From: Blastopirellula sediminis
GTDB lineage: Bacteria; Planctomycetota; Planctomycetia; Pirellulales; Pirellulaceae
Length of the DNA stretch: 64,000 bases
Direction: 5' to 3'
Assembly (NCBI RefSeq): GCF_020966755.1
Contig: NZ_JAJKFT010000010.1
Location: 1,576,720 to 1,640,719, forward strand
This document shows positions 26,844 through 34,771 of this stretch, in pieces (the stretch's first letter is position 1; each line of letters opens with the position of its first letter). The notes under the pieces are model-generated. The model was not told where the DNA came from, searched no databases, and was given only the letters and a program-made list of their open reading frames with translations. Both the position numbers and the translations under genes were made by a program.

Positions 26844-28718
26844 ATGAACTTTCGCCTGGTTTGCAAATTTCTGTCGATCGTCTGCCTGTTGATCGGCATT
26901 ACGATGACGTTCAGTCTCCCGTGGGCGTTTCCTGCGCTGGGGCATCGCACGTCCGAAGCGGCGATCGGTTTTGAGACGGCCGGCTTTCAGTCGCTGGTGA
27001 TCTCGATCGGCCTCTGCTTCATCTGCTGGGCGGCGCTCTCTTACTATGGTCGCTCGGCGAAGGGAGAACTGTTTCGCAAAGAAGCGATGGCGGTGGTCGG
27101 TTTAAGCTGGGTCTTGGCGACCATTCTCGGCGGCTTGCCGTTCGTGTTGAGCGGCGCTTCGCGTAGTTTATCGGTCCGATTGTTCGACAACCCAGACCAT
27201 CCGCCGCAGGTCTACAACGAAAACGTCGAACCGATTACGCCGCTGCAATATCGGCTGGTCACGATCTTGATCGACGCCAAAGCGGTCGGAATCTCGCGTC
27301 AGGAGTTAGCATCGGCCGACGACGGGGAGAAGTTGATCGCCGCCTTCGACGAACTAAAGGCGAATCCTGAATGGGCCGACGCATTGATCTCGCCCGAAGA
27401 AGAGCCGGCGCCCGGCGATCGCTTTAATCACTATCGCATTCGTCCCGTGAAGATGAATCTGGCCGACGCCCTGTTCGAATCGCAGTCGGGCTTCAGTACG
27501 ACCGGCGCCACCGTGATCGCCAATCTGGAAGATCCGGTGCTGGTGCCGCACTGCATCTTGTTCTGGCGCAGCAGTACGCACTTGCTCGGCGGTTTGGGCA
27601 TCATCGTGCTCTTCGTGGTGGTGCTCGGACAAGGCTCGGCCGGGAAGGCGCTGATGCACAACGAAATGCCTGGTCCGTCCAAAGAAGGCGCCCACTCGCG
27701 CATGCAGCAGACGGCGTGGTACTTCACGGCGATTTACCTGGCGCTAAACGCGGTGTTGACGTTCATTCTGTGGCTGCTGGGCATGACGTTTTTCGACGCC
27801 CTTTGCCATGCGTTCGGCACGATGGCGACCGGCGGTTTCAGCACCTTCAACGATAGCCTGGGACATTTCTACAAGGCGGATCCCTACACCGGCTTCTGGA
27901 TCGAATACGTCGTCATCGTCTTCATGATCCTGGCGGGTATGAACTTCATGCTCTTGTACTATCTGGTCGTGAAGCGTCGCTTTAGCGCGTTGTGGAAAGA
28001 CGTCGAGTGGCGCACCTACATGATGGTGCTCGGGGGTGCGACGGCGCTGGTGATCGCTTTCGGCATGAGCTACGGCGACTTCCGCAGCCACGCCGAGCAG
28101 TCGCTGTTTTCGGAAGCGTCGGATGCGCTTCGATATGGGCTATTCCAGGTCGTCTCGATCATGACGACCACTGGCTACGGCACGCATGACTTCGACGGCT
28201 GGAACAGCTTTGGCCGCGGCGTTCTCTTTTTGCTGATGTTCGTTGGCGGTTGCGCCGGCAGCACCGGCGGCGGATTGAAGGTGATCCGTCATATCCTGTT
28301 CCACAAGATTCTCTACCTGCAGATCGAAAAGGCGTACCATCCGACCGTGATTCGCCCGCTGCGTCTCGGCGGCAAGCCGGTCGACGATCCCGATTTGCAG
28401 CAGAACATCCTGGTCTACTTCGGTTTGATCCTGGTGCTGTTCGTCTTCAGCTGGATGGCGATCATCACGCTGGAGCCTGATGCTACCTGGGGAACGTCGC
28501 AGGTGCATATCGAACACAAGCTGATCGACAGCGCGACCAGCGTGGCGGCGACCTTGAACAACATCGGTCCGGGCTTGGGGGTGATCGGCGCGACGCAGAA
28601 CTACTCGAACTTCACCTGGTGGACGAAGATGCTGTTCGTTTGGCTGATGATGCTCGGACGGCTCGAAATCTTCGCCGTCGCGGTTCTCTTTATTCCCAGC
28701 TTCTGGCGTTCTCGATAA
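26844..28718 (+). CDS. trkH: TrkH family potassium transporter with extracytoplasmic insertion
   Basis: The membrane-embedded K+ channel-like subunit, 624 residues against about 480-500 for most TrkH. Selectivity-filter regions are seen at SGFSTTGATV (about 215-224), GTMATGGFST, MTTTGYGTHD and LNNIGPGLG. The excess comes mainly from about residues 106-204, a hydrophilic stretch (SVRLFDNPDHPP ... FNHYRIRPVKM) between an early membrane helix and the first pore loop. By topology this loop faces the periplasm. The translation contains no membrane segment within the insertion. The stop is immediately followed by the ATG of the nitrilase gene. Confidence 0.93.
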   Translation: MNFRLVCKFLSIVCLLIGITMTFSLPWAFPALGHRTSEAAIGFETAGFQSLVISIGLCFICWAALSYYGRSAKGELFRKEAMAVVGLSWVLATILGGLPFVLSGASRSLSVRLFDNPDHPPQVYNENVEPITPLQYRLVTILIDAKAVGISRQELASADDGEKLIAAFDELKANPEWADALISPEEEPAPGDRFNHYRIRPVKMNLADALFESQSGFSTTGATVIANLEDPVLVPHCILFWRSSTHLLGGLGIIVLFVVVLGQGSAGKALMHNEMPGPSKEGAHSRMQQTAWYFTAIYLALNAVLTFILWLLGMTFFDALCHAFGTMATGGFSTFNDSLGHFYKADPYTGFWIEYVVIVFMILAGMNFMLLYYLVVKRRFSALWKDVEWRTYMMVLGGATALVIAFGMSYGDFRSHAEQSLFSEASDALRYGLFQVVSIMTTTGYGTHDFDGWNSFGRGVLFLLMFVGGCAGSTGGGLKVIRHILFHKILYLQIEKAYHPTVIRPLRLGGKPVDDPDLQQNILVYFGLILVLFVFSWMAIITLEPDATWGTSQVHIEHKLIDSATSVAATLNNIGPGLGVIGATQNYSNFTWWTKMLFVWLMMLGRLEIFAVAVLFIPSFWRSR

Positions 28719-29690
28719 ATGGCGACGATTCGCTGCGCAACAGTTCAGTTTCAGCATTTGCCCGGCGACAAGCAGGCGAATCTGACGAAGATCGAAAACT
28801 GGTGCGTGTGCGCCGCCGAGTCAGGCGTGCAAATCATCGTCTTTCCAGAGATGTGCGTCACAGGCTATTGGCACGTTCACAAGTTGGATCAGGATGGCGT
28901 CGCCGCGCTGGCCGAACCGGTTCCGGCAGGAAGTACGACACAAAGGCTGATCGAACTGGCCCAGCGTTTTCAATTGATCGTTGGCGCCGGTTTGATCGAG
29001 TTGGCCGACGACGGCCGTTTCTACAATACGTACGTCGTCGCTCTGCCGGATGGAACGGTTCATCGTCATCGCAAGCTCCATTGCTTCATCAGTCCGCACA
29101 TGAGCAGCGGCGATCAGTATACGACGTTCGATACGCACCTCGGGGTGAAACTGGGCGTTCTCATCTGTTGGGATAACAACCTGGTCGAGAACGCACGTAT
29201 CACCGCGCTGCAAGGCGCCGAGATCTTGCTTGCTCCCCATCAAACCGGCGGCACCGCGTCGCGCAGTCCGCATGCGATGGGAAGAATCGATCCGCAGCTG
29301 TGGCAGGATCGCATGCAAAATCCAGACGCTCTCAAAGCCGAGACCAACGGCGACAAAGGACGCGGCTGGCTGCTCCGCTGGCTGCCGGCTCGAGCGCACG
29401 ACAACGGGATGTTCATCCTGTTCAGCAACGGCGTCGGTTTGGATGACGACGAAGTCCGCACCGGCAACGCGATGATTCTTGATTGCTACGGACGGATTCT
29501 GGCGGAGCAACTGGAGCCGGAAGACGCCATGGTCGTCGCCGACGTCGATCTCGATCTGCTGGAAAACTGCACCGGTCGACGCTGGATCCGAGGACGACGC
29601 CCGGAACTCTACTCGCCGCTCACCGTTTCGTCAGGGAGCGAACTCGATCCGCGATCCGCGAGATTCTCGACGAAGTCGACGCGCGATTAA
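28719..29690 (+). CDS. Carbon-nitrogen hydrolase (nitrilase superfamily)
   Basis: A 323-residue cytoplasmic amidase- or nitrilase-type enzyme. The catalytic triad is Glu44 (FPEMCVTGYW), Lys119 (HRKLH) and Cys150 (LICWDNN). The nucleophile region also has NARITALQGAEILLAPH, standard for the superfamily. The substrate is unknown. A long insertion around residues 185-225 (PHAMGRIDPQLWQDRM) is seen in some aliphatic amidase/N-carbamoylase relatives. The ATG directly abuts the trkH stop codon, so translation is probably coupled. It converges on dgkA with an 8-base gap. Confidence 0.9.
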   Translation: MATIRCATVQFQHLPGDKQANLTKIENWCVCAAESGVQIIVFPEMCVTGYWHVHKLDQDGVAALAEPVPAGSTTQRLIELAQRFQLIVGAGLIELADDGRFYNTYVVALPDGTVHRHRKLHCFISPHMSSGDQYTTFDTHLGVKLGVLICWDNNLVENARITALQGAEILLAPHQTGGTASRSPHAMGRIDPQLWQDRMQNPDALKAETNGDKGRGWLLRWLPARAHDNGMFILFSNGVGLDDDEVRTGNAMILDCYGRILAEQLEPEDAMVVADVDLDLLENCTGRRWIRGRRPELYSPLTVSSGSELDPRSARFSTKSTRD

Positions 29691-29698
29691 TCGCCGCG

Positions 29699-30079
29699 TT
29701 ACATCGCCGTCAATCGTTCGATAAAGATCAACCCGCCGACGATCGCCGCGCCGATCGACGTGACCAACACCGCGCCGCTGGCGACGTCGAGCGCGTTTCG
29801 CAGGTACTCATTCTCGGCATGGTCAATCGCCTTGGCGAGCCACTCGATCGCCGAGTTAAACAGCTCCGCCGCCAACACGAGCGCGATGCAGAGCAAGAGG
29901 AGCGACCAGCGGATGACGTCGACTTGCAGATAGGCGGCCAGCGCGATCACTAGCGCCGCAGTGATCAGATGAACGACGAAACTCGACTGGGCCCGTACGC
30001 CGATATAGATGCCGCGGAAGGCGTCGCGGAACTTGGCGACCCAAGTGCGCGGCGCAGGTTGGTACGGTGGGGAAGTCAT
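29699..30079 (-). CDS. dgkA: Diacylglycerol kinase, prokaryotic type (DgkA)
   Basis: 126 residues, three membrane helices, phosphorylating diacylglycerol or undecaprenol at the inner membrane. The family core AELFNSAIEWLAKAIDH with E-N-E and A-K-D-like spacing (HAENEYLRNALDVASGAVLV) is clear; the first Glu belongs to the catalytic ENxxD region. The N-terminus has a cytoplasmic amphipathic part (WVAKFRDAFRGIYIGVRAQ). Located directly downstream of the LptD-like gene on the same strand (39 bases), consistent with an envelope-biogenesis group. Whether the substrate is diacylglycerol or undecaprenol (Gram-positive type) cannot be decided. Confidence 0.9.
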   Translation of the reverse strand: MTSPPYQPAPRTWVAKFRDAFRGIYIGVRAQSSFVVHLITAALVIALAAYLQVDVIRWSLLLLCIALVLAAELFNSAIEWLAKAIDHAENEYLRNALDVASGAVLVTSIGAAIVGGLIFIERLTAM

Positions 30080-30118
30080 CGGCGGCGATCTCCAAGCAGG
30101 CGGCGTTGTCGAGTACCG

Positions 30119-33013
30119 CTATTCTAGCCCGAACGCGCCGACCGGCGGGATCGGTTCCCCGGCGATCCTGCTGTATCTTCCGGTCGCGAAGAAACGGGGC
30201 TCGAACGTAATGCCGATGCCGGTAACGGCCCGGCTCGGGTCGACGTTCACGTTGAACGTGAAGAGGCTCGATTCGCCGATGCGGGTCAGGTAGATGTTCT
30301 GGCCAAGGTTGCCTGCGCTCTCGAAGTCGTACGAAGTGCCGACCCCGGCGATCCACTTTTCGGTCATGCGATACTGGAACGACGCATTCAAAATGTTCGC
30401 CAGGACGGGAGAGCGGATCATCGTATAACCGACGTACAACGTTCCGACCTGCGGGCGGCTCATCTGGGCGCCGACGCTGACCATTTGCAGTCCGTTGTCG
30501 AAGAAGTCCCAGTCGCCGTCCGAGACGACCGAAAGTCGATCGCCGATTTCCCAGTTGAAGTCGTAATTGACCAGGCCGACCGATTGGCCGAAGTTGTCCC
30601 GATCGGCGTCGGGGAAGACCGACGCGCCGACGTCAAACTTGATCCAGTCGATGATTCGTTCATTGCCGGGGCCGCCGCGTTTGGTTTGCCAGACTTGTCG
30701 CAGCTCGAGCCGCGCCACTTGCAGGTCTTCGGCGATTTCGGCCGAAGGAGAGGTCACCGAGTTCTGCAGGCCGTAACGAATCGCGTAGTAGCGTTCATCG
30801 ACCGTCGCCGGCAGCGGGACGTTGTTCGGCAAGCCGAACGTGTTGACCTTAAAACGGCGAGCGAACTGCTCTTGAGCGTCGTCGTCCAGGTTGTCGTACA
30901 GCGGGAAGCGTTCGATGTTCTGGCTCGAGTCGGCGTAGAACGCATCGCCATAAAGCGTCACTTTGTGGGCGAGTCCGTTCAGGTTCCAGAGTTGGCTCTG
31001 CACCGCACGATTGGCGGACCACATCATCAGCGAGCCGCGAACGCCGACCTGGCCGTAGCCGCGGAGGACGTCGTTGTTGTTGATGTCTTCGTGCCAATAG
31101 CCGACCTGGCCGAGGACGTACGGCGTCACCTTGGTCGGGCCGACGTCGAGCGGCATTTCCAGCGATTGCGTCGTGAACGCGCGAATCCCTTCCGAATCGG
31201 TTTCGTAGGGGAAGAGCGAGAACTTCGCCAGGTCGACCGGGTTGGTCGGCGCTTCGGCCGGCTGTAGATGCAAGTAGCCAATCGACGAGTGAGCGTTCCA
31301 GGTCAGTCGATCGAACAGCAGCGACTGGCCGATGATCGTGTGATCGAGCTGCGGAATCTGCTCGGTCTGCATGAAGAAGTCGTTGACCCGCGAGGCGCCG
31401 TTGATCGAAAAGCTTTGGTTGTCCCAGAGCTTTTCCAGTCGGAAGCCGGTCGTTGCGTCCTTTTCCGTGTCCCATTCCTGCTCAAAGTACGACTCGAGGA
31501 AGTTGCGATCGCTGATGTATCCCAACTCGCCAAAGAATCGCCAGTCGCCGCGGAAAGTCTGACGATGACGACCGATGACGCGTCCACGGTTATCGGTTTC
31601 AAGCGGCACGACGCGACGGTCGGCGCCCAGGTTGTCGGTGCCGCCGTCATGAATGCCCCAGGCGTCTAAATAGCCGCTCGCCGGCGTCTGCATGAAGGGG
31701 AAGTAAGTGCCGTTGAAGTCGAATCGCGTACCGACGCCGAAGCCACGTTCGCTCAAGAAGTCGAGCGAGGTATTCCACTTCGTCCCTTCCCACGGATCCT
31801 TGATGCCGAAGATCTCGTAGTTGTCCCACTCGGTGAGGACCTGGAAGCCGAAGTTGCTGTCGTTGCGGACCTTCAGGTTGTTCAAGTAGAAGGTCGGGTC
31901 CTCGATATTGGCCGACATGGTCGGCCAGTAGAAGACCGGCAGCCCTCCCATGTAGACGAAGTTGTTGCGGGCGGTGGCGCGTTTTTCATGATCGATGATC
32001 GGCGCCGCGGTGTACGGATCATACTGCACTTCGCCGGTGACCGGATTAATCACTTCCCGCTGCTCGTCGACGAATTCGATTTCATTCGACTGTAGCCAGT
32101 AGTTCGGCACGCCAAGGCGGCTCGTGGTAATTGACGCGCCATACGCCTGATAACGACTCCGATCGACGCGTTGCAGCACGTCCGCTTTGAGGCGAACCAG
32201 GCCTTCGTAACCAGGCGCCGGGGTCAGCAATTCGGCGCCCAACACGACGCCGCTTTCGAGCTCGGCGTTGTAGTACATCCGATCGGCGAAGACGACTTGC
32301 TCTCCCTGGCGGAAGACGATGCTCCCTTCCAGGTAGAGTTCGATATCGCCGCCATCGTTCGATTGGTTCGACTCGGCGAGTCCCCGAATTCCTTTCTTCG
32401 ACCACAGGACGACCCGATCGGCCAGGATGTTGACCGAACCGATGGTGTCGATTCCCTCGATCAAGACGTTGACGCCGGAGTCGAACATCATGATCGATTC
32501 GCCGCTGACCGGGTCAGTTTCGGTTCCGCGGAACTGGAAGCCGGTCGCATAGCGATTGTTGATCGTGACGCGCTGCGCCTTGGGAGTTGGCGAAACGTTC
32601 GCCGGCAGAGCGGCGACGCCGGGCTCTTGATATTGAATCTGCATGATCGGCTGCGGCATGCCGACCTTGGATGCGTCGCCACCTTCGCGCTGAATCGCCA
32701 AGCCGCGCTGATAAACGGCCGGCGTCACGGCGTTGTTGGCATTTTGATTCGGATGGGGGAGGTTGATCTCTTTGTTGGTCGACAATTCGCCGAGCCACGA
32801 CGGTCCGCGGAACGTGCCGTCCATGATGTCGGGGCCATACTGAACGACGACTTCTCCTTCGAGATAGACCTTCACCTTGTGAGGCGCCAGGCGGAACGGC
32901 TTTGAGTAGTCGATCCACAACACGGCGTCGCGAGAAACGGTGAAGGAATTCCCTTGCTGGATCCGACAATTGCCTGAGAGGATCCAGACTTCCTGATTCC
33001 CTTGTTGCGACAC
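30119..33013 (-). CDS. LptD-like outer membrane protein (LPS transport/OstA family)
   Basis: At least 964 residues. The N-terminal part has OstA/LptA-type strands (WILSGNCRIQQGNSFTVSRDAVLWI; VNILADRVVLWS; VFADRMYYN). The C-terminal two thirds are rich in alternating aromatic beta strands of an outer-membrane barrel. It would insert LPS or a similar lipid at the outer membrane. The GTG at 33013 is the first usual start, but in-frame codons upstream to about 33169 encode a good signal peptide (VRYVLAAIVVWCC ... NAAEIA) with no ATG, GTG or TTG before the stop at 33212. The true start may be the CTG at 33169. DgkA follows downstream. Confidence 0.8.
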   Translation of the reverse strand: MSQQGNQEVWILSGNCRIQQGNSFTVSRDAVLWIDYSKPFRLAPHKVKVYLEGEVVVQYGPDIMDGTFRGPSWLGELSTNKEINLPHPNQNANNAVTPAVYQRGLAIQREGGDASKVGMPQPIMQIQYQEPGVAALPANVSPTPKAQRVTINNRYATGFQFRGTETDPVSGESIMMFDSGVNVLIEGIDTIGSVNILADRVVLWSKKGIRGLAESNQSNDGGDIELYLEGSIVFRQGEQVVFADRMYYNAELESGVVLGAELLTPAPGYEGLVRLKADVLQRVDRSRYQAYGASITTSRLGVPNYWLQSNEIEFVDEQREVINPVTGEVQYDPYTAAPIIDHEKRATARNNFVYMGGLPVFYWPTMSANIEDPTFYLNNLKVRNDSNFGFQVLTEWDNYEIFGIKDPWEGTKWNTSLDFLSERGFGVGTRFDFNGTYFPFMQTPASGYLDAWGIHDGGTDNLGADRRVVPLETDNRGRVIGRHRQTFRGDWRFFGELGYISDRNFLESYFEQEWDTEKDATTGFRLEKLWDNQSFSINGASRVNDFFMQTEQIPQLDHTIIGQSLLFDRLTWNAHSSIGYLHLQPAEAPTNPVDLAKFSLFPYETDSEGIRAFTTQSLEMPLDVGPTKVTPYVLGQVGYWHEDINNNDVLRGYGQVGVRGSLMMWSANRAVQSQLWNLNGLAHKVTLYGDAFYADSSQNIERFPLYDNLDDDAQEQFARRFKVNTFGLPNNVPLPATVDERYYAIRYGLQNSVTSPSAEIAEDLQVARLELRQVWQTKRGGPGNERIIDWIKFDVGASVFPDADRDNFGQSVGLVNYDFNWEIGDRLSVVSDGDWDFFDNGLQMVSVGAQMSRPQVGTLYVGYTMIRSPVLANILNASFQYRMTEKWIAGVGTSYDFESAGNLGQNIYLTRIGESSLFTFNVNVDPSRAVTGIGITFEPRFFATGRYSRIAGEPIPPVGAFGLE

Positions 33014-33375
33014 TTGCGCCGAATCGGCGGAGACGGTGATCGGGTAGGCCTGGCTCGGCTCGGGGAAGGCGATTTCGGCTGCGTTGACGCGCGCAACGTC
33101 AGCGACGTTGATGCCGCAGCACCAAACGACGATCGCCGCCAGGACGTAACGTACCAGCGATTTAACCAGAAATTGACGCGTCGGGGGGGACAGCGTACTG
33201 GCTTCCTTGCCTTACAGGGAGGGCCCTCGCAGCACGTCGCGCGCAGGTAGGGCCGGGTAAATTGCGGGGCGGATTATAGGAACCGATCGCAACTGGAGCA
33301 AGGCAGTTTCGCGACGAACGATTTCGGCTAAGCCGCGACGCGATAGAGATTTGCGACGAACGCGCGAAAGTGGAG

Positions 33376-34692
33376 CTAGCTCGCGTCGGTTTGCGCTTCT
33401 TTTTGCCGAGAAACTAGCTGCGCAAAGCCTGCCGTCGCCAGCAAGCAAATCACCGGAACGACCGGCGCCCGCATCCGGATATTGCTCCAAAAGAAGGCGT
33501 GCACCAGCGTAAAACTGACTGCTAGCAGCACCCCCCATAGCCAGGGAGGGGACCACAATTTTCGGCCGACGGCGAAGACGCCGACCAGCGCCAGGGCGAA
33601 TTCAACCAGGTAAAACGCGCCGACTGCGTAGCGTGCCAAACGCCGCGACGTCGATTCATCCGCCGAGAGAGCATGGGGCGCCAGGCGCCAGAAACGGCCG
33701 ACGCGGACCAGCGTCGACCAGGCGAACATCCCCGGCTGCTGGCGAATCGTCTCTTTCGCTTCGGCATAGGCGGCGCGATCCCGCCGCCACTCGTTGATCG
33801 ACGTTTGCTGCTTGGGATGCTCACGATTGAAGCGGGCATGCAGCTCGTCGCTGTTCCAGACCGGCTCGTCTCCTTTGCGGAGGAACTCGTAGAACTCCGG
33901 ATTGTTTCCCCACAGCAGCGTATAGCCGCCATGCGTGGTGCCGAGGACGATGTGGTTGTCGAAGATCAGATAGTTGCGGGCCACCCACGGAGCGAGCAGG
34001 AACGCGCTGATCATCGAAATGACCGCGGCGGCGGCTAAACCACGCGATTGGCGATAGTAGAAAAACGGCAGCACGACCGTACACATCGCCAGCCAAACCA
34101 GAAAGGTTGGTCGCGAGTAGACGGCCAACATGATCGCTCCGGCGACGTTGATCGCCTGAACGACCATGTTTTTCTGATAGCGCTGGGCGTCGGAGATCAG
34201 TGTGGTGCTGAGCGTCGTTAGCGCAAGCAGAGCCGCGGCGGCCAATAAGGTTCCCAGCGTCTCGGTCATCACGACCATCGCCTGATTCAATAGTACCGGA
34301 TCGATCGCCGTCAACATCGCCGCGAGCCAGGCCCACTTCGGATAGCCCATCGCGACCGCCCATGCATAAACGATCGCGACGGTCAGCACGCCCATGACCA
34401 GATGGAGCGCGGCGACTTCGGCCGGCTTGATCTCCCCGGACGGCGAGGTGATCGCCAGCAGCAGCGGATAAAGGGCCGGGCGATAGGCGGTCGGCTCGGC
34501 GGGATCTTCCAGCGTGAAAGAACGCTTTTCGATCAGATTGATCGCCAGCAAACGATAACTGTCGGGATCGTGGGCCAAGCGTCCCAGCGAAACGTAGCCG
34601 ACCGCTCCGCGCACGAGCAAAGCGGCCAATAGCACCAGATAGAATCTGCGGTCGGCAAGCAGGCGATAGGCTGGGGGGAGGTCATTTTTCAT
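33376..34692 (-). CDS. GT39/ArnT-like membrane glycosyltransferase
   Basis: A 438-residue polytopic protein with about 10 membrane segments. The first periplasmic loop carries LAHDPDSYRLLA, the acidic motif expected of lipid-linked-sugar transferases of the PMT/ArnT/GT39 class, and later PALYPLLLAI. A periplasmic domain follows about residue 240 (ILGTTHGGYTLLWGNNPEFYEFLR). It would move a sugar from polyprenyl phosphate onto protein or lipid on the outer face of the inner membrane. The acceptor is unknown. It is upstream of the LptD-like gene on the same strand, 206 bases away, and divergent from the RND exporter gene. Confidence 0.8.
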   Translation of the reverse strand: MKNDLPPAYRLLADRRFYLVLLAALLVRGAVGYVSLGRLAHDPDSYRLLAINLIEKRSFTLEDPAEPTAYRPALYPLLLAITSPSGEIKPAEVAALHLVMGVLTVAIVYAWAVAMGYPKWAWLAAMLTAIDPVLLNQAMVVMTETLGTLLAAAALLALTTLSTTLISDAQRYQKNMVVQAINVAGAIMLAVYSRPTFLVWLAMCTVVLPFFYYRQSRGLAAAAVISMISAFLLAPWVARNYLIFDNHIVLGTTHGGYTLLWGNNPEFYEFLRKGDEPVWNSDELHARFNREHPKQQTSINEWRRDRAAYAEAKETIRQQPGMFAWSTLVRVGRFWRLAPHALSADESTSRRLARYAVGAFYLVEFALALVGVFAVGRKLWSPPWLWGVLLAVSFTLVHAFFWSNIRMRAPVVPVICLLATAGFAQLVSRQKEAQTDAS

Positions 34693-34771
34693 GGAGCTAT
34701 TGTAGCATCGCGTCTCGCAAGCGAAGCGGCCAGAGGTTTACAATGTTGGGACAATCCTCCTACCCCCGGAA

